Below are positions 13,956 to 18,274 of a DNA stretch of 18,274 bases, in pieces. The position numbers and the translations under genes were made by a program. How positions within the stretch are numbered: position 1 is the first letter of the stretch; every line of letters begins with the position of its first letter. The notes beneath the pieces were generated by a model. That model saw only the letters and a program-made list of their open reading frames with translations. It did not search any database and was not told where the DNA came from. This DNA is from Villigracilis sp900696595 (GTDB lineage Bacteria > Chloroflexota > Anaerolineae > Anaerolineales > Villigracilaceae): positions 1 through 18,274 of the forward strand of contig SZPH01000065.1 of assembly GCA_030263615.1 (NCBI GenBank), given 5' to 3'.

Positions 13956-15618
13956 CTCCGCCCGCGCAGGCGCAGGCGCAACCGGCGCAGGCGCAGGCAC
14001 AGGCGCAGGAGCGTCCGCCGCTGGAGCCGCCGCTACTGCCGCCGCTGCTTGTGGACGGCGGAGGCGGCGGGTTGGTGGAGTTTGTGATTTTTCCCGTAAA
14101 TTCGTTGATGTTGCCGACGACCCCGGAGGCAAAGCTCTGCACGCTGGTGACGATGGAAGCGGCAAAATCCGCGCCGGGCAGGCCGGTGGAGCCAGAACCG
14201 CCGCCCGGGGACGAAGAACCAGTCCTCGGCGCGGAAGAAGAGCCGCCTCCGCGCCAGGCAGGATCGTACCGTCCCCACCACTGCGGAACGGTGATCGGGC
14301 GGGTGAATGTGCGGCGGGTGCGGTCATCGTAGTCTTTATCGAGCATCGTCCATTCGAGCGCCTCGTCGAATTTTTGACTCTTTACTTCCGGCGTATCCGC
14401 CGCCTCGACCTGCGCCCAGGCTTTTTCCATGATGCTCTTGTAATAGGCGATTGTTTCGCGGCGGCTGAAGCCTTTCATCTTTTGCGCAACGCTTTGCACC
14501 AGCGAGACGAACATGGTTTGCAAAAGATTGCGGCGCGCGGACTTTTTCTTCTCTTCAAAGGCGGAGAGGAAGCGGGTTTCGTAATCGTGCAGTTTATCGG
14601 GCAGGGGCGAGGCGGTTTTCAATTCCAGCGGGTCGCGCTGAATCACCTCCGCCGCCTCTTTCTTGACGACGCCGAACAGGATCATCGTCAGGACTTTATC
14701 GAGCGGCTGTTCCATGAGGATGGCGGCTTCAACGGCGGTCAACCCGCGCTTGATGCCATGCCCCTCAATGGAGATCTTCGGCGGAAGATATTGCAGTTTG
14801 CGGCGGTTTACAGATCGTATGCTGAGAATCGGGACACCGATAAAGAAAAATCCGAAACAACCAGCCATGAGGATAAGTATGACTGTGTCCTCGTCTATCA
14901 ACGGCTCGGGCGGCGGGGTGTAGATGCTCTCTGCCGGAACATACGTGCGCGGAAAAGACGCGCCGAAGTCATAAAAATCGGATGCGCTGGCGTTGGGAGA
15001 GTACCAGGTGTATGTGATGCGCCCGTTCTCATCGAATCCGGTTTGCGGTTGGGCGGGGAATCCCTCCGGGGCTTCGTGCCAGCGCGGTTCTTCCGGCTTT
15101 ATGCCCGGCGGCAGGTGAAAGGTCATGGTGAAATCGGTCGTGCCGCTGACATATTCGGAGCCGAACCAGGTCGGGCCAAAGGATGCGCTGGCGTAGGCTT
15201 CATCGTCCCAGTCGGGATACAGCACATTTGTAATGCCGGGGATGAAGACATGCACGGTTCCGCTCCCGCCCGCGGGGATGGTCTTATCTCCCATCACAAT
15301 TGCAAAGCCGGAGCCGTTCCCGGCGTAATCGTCCCACGAAACGGAGACGGGAGTCCCATCCACATCGGCGCGGACGTTATCGAGATCGAAAGAGGAGTTG
15401 ACCGTGCCGACATCCACATAATCAATCGGATGCGAACCGTCCAGGTTGTTAAAGACCCAGACATAATCGAGGTCCATCGCGCCGTCCGCGTTCCAATAAA
15501 CATGCACGACTTCCCTGGGAACTTCAAACAAATACGGCAAATCCTGGGCAGAGACGTTCCATGCCAGGGATAAAAGCGTCAACAATACAAGAGAAGCGAC
15601 AAGAAGTTTTTGTTTCAT
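13948..15618 (-). CDS. DUF2207-like membrane protein with Cys-Ala repeat tail
   Basis: A 556-residue protein. A signal peptide (1-24, VSA-Q) is followed by an extracytoplasmic beta-rich domain (about 30-235), one membrane segment at 246-268, and a cytoplasmic half with a LTAVEAAIL-type helical domain as in DUF2207 proteins. A Gly/Ser/Pro-rich linker (455-535) leads to a C-terminal tail in which seven cysteines alternate with alanine: Cys538, 540, 542, 544, 547, 549 and 551, ending AGGGR. The only other cysteine is Cys254 in the membrane. By topology the tail faces the cytoplasm. AAAGGAA precedes the ATG. The tail lies next to the PqqD/radical SAM gene, making it a candidate substrate; metal binding is the main alternative. 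Confidence 0.88.
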   Translation of the reverse strand: MKQKLLVASLVLLTLLSLAWNVSAQDLPYLFEVPREVVHVYWNADGAMDLDYVWVFNNLDGSHPIDYVDVGTVNSSFDLDNVRADVDGTPVSVSWDDYAGNGSGFAIVMGDKTIPAGGSGTVHVFIPGITNVLYPDWDDEAYASASFGPTWFGSEYVSGTTDFTMTFHLPPGIKPEEPRWHEAPEGFPAQPQTGFDENGRITYTWYSPNASASDFYDFGASFPRTYVPAESIYTPPPEPLIDEDTVILILMAGCFGFFFIGVPILSIRSVNRRKLQYLPPKISIEGHGIKRGLTAVEAAILMEQPLDKVLTMILFGVVKKEAAEVIQRDPLELKTASPLPDKLHDYETRFLSAFEEKKKSARRNLLQTMFVSLVQSVAQKMKGFSRRETIAYYKSIMEKAWAQVEAADTPEVKSQKFDEALEWTMLDKDYDDRTRRTFTRPITVPQWWGRYDPAWRGGGSSSAPRTGSSSPGGGSGSTGLPGADFAASIVTSVQSFASGVVGNINEFTGKITNSTNPPPPPSTSSGGSSGGSSGGRSCACACACAGCACACAGGGR

Positions 15619-15632
15619 GGGATTCCTTTAGG

Positions 15633-15716
15633 GGTTGCAGGTTGCAGGTTGCAAGTTGCAGGTTGCAAGTTGCAGGTTGCAAGTTGCAGGTTGCAGGTTG
15701 CAGGTTACAGGTTACC
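15633..15716. repeat. Twelve 7-bp tandem repeats upstream of the Cys-Ala tail protein
   Basis: Ten consecutive units of (G/A)GTTGCA run from 15633 to 15702, followed by GGTTACA and GGTTACC. The array starts 15 bases upstream of the ATG at 15618, leaving room for the Shine-Dalgarno site, so it is the 5' untranslated region of the DUF2207-like gene. Such short arrays change length by slippage. Confidence 0.92.
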
Positions 15717-15741
15717 TTCAACCTTGAACTTTCAACCCAAC

Positions 15742-16143
15742 TCACCATTTCGGCTCTTCCGTCAACTGATAGGTCGTGCCGCAATACGGACATTCCACCG
15801 TTGGCGCGCCCGCGATCATTTTGATATTCTCCGCCTTCAACGCGCCGCCGCACGAATTGCATTTCATCTGCTCCACTTTGGTCTCGCCGGGCAGGTCCAC
15901 TTTATACGTCACCTGCTGAATCACTTCGGTCTTCGTTCCGCGCATGGCGGCGTACGCCATCCACGCCCCGCCCGCGAGGAAGAGGGCTCCGACACAGCCG
16001 AAGCCAAATCCAAAGCCCAACCAGCTGGAGTCGCCCCGGGCGGAGGTCGAACCGACGACGCTCAAAACTCCGTAGCCAAACAAACACACGCCGATCAAAA
16101 ATAAAATCCCCGCGCCGATGTATGTCGCCGTTTTGTTCGCCAT
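15742..16143 (-). CDS. Small membrane protein with C-terminal zinc ribbon
   Basis: A 133-residue protein with two membrane helices (about 8-30 and 43-66) and a cytoplasmic C-terminal zinc ribbon made of CNSCGG (Cys95, Cys98) and CPYCG (Cys118, Cys121). The ribbon type is common in small bacterial membrane proteins of unknown role and can bind metal or protein partners. AGGAG lies seven bases before the ATG. It is the first gene of the minus-strand block that includes the Cys-Ala tailed membrane protein, 124 bases upstream with the tandem repeat between them. A link with that protein is likely from order alone. No enzymatic motif is present. Confidence 0.85.
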   Translation of the reverse strand: MANKTATYIGAGILFLIGVCLFGYGVLSVVGSTSARGDSSWLGFGFGFGCVGALFLAGGAWMAYAAMRGTKTEVIQQVTYKVDLPGETKVEQMKCNSCGGALKAENIKMIAGAPTVECPYCGTTYQLTEEPKW

Positions 16144-16303
16144 AAGAATCTCCTGACAGGATATACGCTGAGTTTAGCATTTTTGTAGCAGGGGCGCAAT
16201 TGCTTCCCGTGAGTTTCACGCGTCCAAAAGGTTATTTTCGTCCGCTGGGCGGCCGCGCAATTGGCGTTACAATTCACAGCGAAAGAAGCGCAGAGGTGAC
16301 ACA
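16144..16303. promoter_or_regulatory. Divergent intergenic region
   Basis: The 160 bases between the zinc-ribbon gene (minus) and the mutase gene (plus) must hold promoters for both. On the minus strand TTGCGC and TAAACT stand 17 bases apart near 16200-16172, a weak match. On the plus strand TTACAATTC near 16267 may contain a -10 element without a clear -35. No operator or riboswitch is evident. Confidence 0.3.
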
Positions 16304-17974
16304 ATGACACAAGCCAGCCGCCAGACATGGCAGGAAACCACGCTCAAAAAATCTTTGGATAAATTCAAGGAACGGAAGGAACGCTTCGAGACCAGTTCGG
16401 GGATCGAAATTCCGCGCCTCGCGACTCCGCCCGAGCCTGATTCGGCGTACGAAGAGAAATTAGGCTACCCGGGAGAGTATCCCTTCACGCGCGGCGTCCA
16501 GCCGACGATGTACCGCTCGCGCTTTTGGACGATGCGCCAGTACGCGGGCTTTTCCACGGCCGAGGAATCCAACAAGCGTTATCGCTATTTGCTCGAACAA
16601 GGTCAAACGGGGTTGAGCGTCGCCTTCGACCTCCCCACTCAAATCGGGTACGATGCGGACGATCCCATCGCGCAGGGCGAAGTCGGCAAGGTCGGCGTTT
16701 CAATTTCTTCCATCAAGGACATGGAGCAGTTGTTCGACCAGATTCCGCTCGATAAAGTTTCCACGTCCATGACGATCAACGCGCCCGCGGGGGTTTTGCT
16801 GGCCATGTACATCGCCGTCGCCAAACGCCAGGGCGCGGACATGAAGCAGTTGCGCGGCACGATCCAGAACGACATCCTCAAAGAATACGTCGCGCGCGGG
16901 ACGTACATCTTCCCGCCCGCGCCATCCATGCGGCTCATCACCGACATCTTTTCGTTTTGCGCGAGGGAAGTCCCTTACTGGAATACGATCTCCATTTCGG
17001 GTTATCACATCCGCGAAGCCGGTTCGACCGCCGTGCAGGAGGTCGCCTTCACGCTCGCCAACGGAATCGCCTATGTGGAAGCGGCGCTCCAAGCCGGGCT
17101 AAACGTGGACGACTTCGCCGGTCAACTTTCGTTCTTCTTCAACGCGCACAACAATCTTTTGGAGGAGGTCGCCAAATTCCGCGCGGCGCGGCGGATGTGG
17201 GCGAAAATCATGCGCGAGAGATTCAAAGCGCAGAAGCCTTCCTCCTGGCAGTTACGTTTTCATACGCAAACCGCTGGCTCCACGCTTACAGCGCAACAAC
17301 CTGAAAATAACGTGGCGCGCGTTACCTTGCAGGCTTTATCCGCTGTTCTCGGCGGGACTCAAAGTTTGCACACCAACAGCATGGATGAGGCGTTATGGCT
17401 TCCCACTGAAAAATCCGTGCGCGTGGCGCTGCGCACCCAGCAGATCATCGCCCACGAATCCGGCGCGGCGGATTCGATTGATCCGCTGGCGGGGTCGTAT
17501 CTCGTCGAACACCTGACCGACGAGATCGAAAAAGGCGCGGCGGGTTACATCGCTCAAATTGACGACATGGGCGGGGCGTTGCAAGCCATCGAAAAAGGAT
17601 TCATGCAAAATGAGATTCAAAACGCGGCGTACGCGGCGCAACAGGCCATCGAGAAAAAGGAGCAGATCATCGTCGGCGTCAACCAGTTTCAGACGAATGA
17701 AGAGATCGCGCTCGAACGATTAAAGGTGGATGCGTCCATCGAACAGGGACAGCGGGAGAAGTTGAGGAAACTTCGAGAGAATAGAGATCAGAGAATAGTC
17801 GAACAGTTGCGCGGACGATTGATCCAAGCGGCGAAAGGCAGCGCCCAGGGCGAAGGCGCAGGGGAGAACCTGATGCCGCTCTTCATCGAATGCGTGGAGA
17901 ACGACATGACCCTGGGCGAGATTTGCAATACGCTGAGAGGCGTGTGGGGCGAATACGCGGCGGAGGGGTTCTGA
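16304..17974 (+). CDS. Methylmalonyl-CoA mutase large subunit (no B12-binding domain)
   Basis: A 556-residue acyl-CoA mutase catalytic TIM-barrel subunit, which interconverts (R)-methylmalonyl-CoA and succinyl-CoA in propionate metabolism using adenosylcobalamin. Substrate residues of the methylmalonyl type are present: Tyr70 (QPTMY), Arg198 (YVARGTYIFPP) and His235 (SISGYH). They match Tyr89, Arg207 and His244 of the Propionibacterium enzyme by motif and spacing. Isobutyryl-CoA mutases have Phe and Gln at the first two positions. The chain stops before a cobalamin domain and no DxHxxG motif is seen, so the small B12 subunit must be encoded elsewhere, as in split archaeal-type enzymes. GAGGTG precedes the ATG. 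The gene stands alone in the visible window. Confidence 0.95.
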   Translation: MTQASRQTWQETTLKKSLDKFKERKERFETSSGIEIPRLATPPEPDSAYEEKLGYPGEYPFTRGVQPTMYRSRFWTMRQYAGFSTAEESNKRYRYLLEQGQTGLSVAFDLPTQIGYDADDPIAQGEVGKVGVSISSIKDMEQLFDQIPLDKVSTSMTINAPAGVLLAMYIAVAKRQGADMKQLRGTIQNDILKEYVARGTYIFPPAPSMRLITDIFSFCAREVPYWNTISISGYHIREAGSTAVQEVAFTLANGIAYVEAALQAGLNVDDFAGQLSFFFNAHNNLLEEVAKFRAARRMWAKIMRERFKAQKPSSWQLRFHTQTAGSTLTAQQPENNVARVTLQALSAVLGGTQSLHTNSMDEALWLPTEKSVRVALRTQQIIAHESGAADSIDPLAGSYLVEHLTDEIEKGAAGYIAQIDDMGGALQAIEKGFMQNEIQNAAYAAQQAIEKKEQIIVGVNQFQTNEEIALERLKVDASIEQGQREKLRKLRENRDQRIVEQLRGRLIQAAKGSAQGEGAGENLMPLFIECVENDMTLGEICNTLRGVWGEYAAEGF

Positions 17975-18113
17975 CCCTCCGCCCTGCCCCCCAAAAAATC
18001 CGACATGGCGGCTTTTTATAATTACCAACTTGCCTTACGCGATTTTGCCTGACGTGTTTTACCTGCATACCGGTGATGGTGTGCAAGCAAAGGTTGTCAG
18101 CGCCTCCGCTCAA

Positions 18114-18166
18114 GCCGCCGTCCTCGGCGGCGGTTTACGAGGGAAATCCCGCGCCGAGGACGGCGC
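18114..18166. repeat. REP-like inverted hairpin pair 3
   Basis: GCCGCCG-TCCT-CGGCGGC (18114-18131) and GCGCCG-AGGA-CGGCGC (18151-18166) face each other across 19 bases. The two units also share a 13-base segment in inverted orientation. Loop sequences and order match pairs 1 and 2, while the stems are unrelated to theirs. It lies in non-coding DNA. Confidence 0.7.
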
Positions 18167-18216
18167 TGGGAGCAGGTTATACTGGGCGCGGTCATGAATT
18201 GCGGTTTCCTTTTAAA

Positions 18217-18269
18217 CGCAAAGCCGCCAAGCCGCAAAGATTCAAGGGTTTTCCCTTCGCGTCTTTGCG
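18217..18269. repeat. Nested hairpin repeat with CGCAAAG arms
   Basis: CGCAAAGA at 18233-18240 pairs with TCTTTGCG at 18262-18269. Within it AAGGG-TTTT-CCCTT (18244-18257) forms a second stem. An extra CGCAAAG lies at 18217-18223. It resembles dispersed repeats of the form CGCAAAG...CTTTGCG and may continue past the window edge. Confidence 0.55.
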
Positions 18270-18274
18270 ACCTG

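Larger units (their letters stand above)
17975..18274. other. Non-coding region rich in repeats
   Basis: Three hundred bases after the mutase stop without a supportable gene. A weak terminator may form from CCGCC near 17978 and GGCGG near 18007, followed by CTTTTTATAA. The rest contains the REP-like pair at 18114-18166 and a third type of hairpin at 18233-18269. The next gene must begin outside the window. Confidence 0.55.

Noticed and set aside
14374..15573. Long open frame of 399 codons on the + strand
   Set aside because: It is antisense to the DUF2207-like gene, whose signal peptide, membrane segment and domain pattern are clear; the + strand product has no recognisable features.
15633..15716. 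CRISPR array
   Set aside because: Units are only 7 bp and contiguous, without spacers; this is a simple tandem repeat.

Overview
The window looks like a chromosomal segment of a moderately GC-rich bacterium. Chloroflexota (Anaerolineae) is my best guess. It rests on general resemblance of the proteins (paired M42 peptidases, a serS with a T-box leader, a B12-domain-less methylmalonyl-CoA mutase, PqqD-fused radical SAM proteins) and on the many unrelated hairpin repeats; no marker gene here proves it.

Layout. (1) 1-3300: an IS transposase end running off the left edge, a palindromic repeat, two tandem M42 aminopeptidases and a small PH-like protein, all three genes on +. (2) 3277-5880, minus strand: tRNA-Glu(TTC) with a good sigma70-type promoter, then a complete serine T-box attenuator, serS, a DUF456 membrane protein and a small membrane protein. 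(3) 5881-10309, minus strand: a tail-anchored helical protein, an exported HExxH metalloprotease-like protein that overlaps a dual-specificity phosphatase (ATGA), signal peptidase I, a YgiT-type zinc finger protein and an unknown protein. (4) 10345-16143, minus strand: the most interesting block. In transcription order it holds a membrane zinc-ribbon protein, a DUF2207-like membrane protein ending in a run of seven Cys-Ala pairs, a REP-associated (RAYT) transposase remnant, a radical SAM/SPASM protein with a fused PqqD-like domain, a cysteine-less twin of that protein with the same PqqD-like domain, and a class I methyltransferase. (5) 16304-17974, plus strand: methylmalonyl-CoA mutase large subunit without its B12 domain, followed by about 300 bases of repeats.

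Working hypothesis for block 4: the radical SAM enzyme, guided by one or both PqqD-like recognition domains, modifies a protein. The Cys-Ala tail of the neighbouring membrane protein is the obvious candidate substrate, and the cysteine-free twin may act as a scaffold or recognition subunit. This is inferred from domain content and proximity only.

A second unexplained pattern is a family of short hairpins with a fixed TCCT/AGGA-type loop, unrelated but self-complementary stems, and an arrangement as inverted pairs. Pairs lie at 11081-11124, 13648-13706 and 18114-18166; two of them fall at the 5' ends of genes in block 4. The transposase remnant next to one pair suggests a RAYT/REP-type mobile system.
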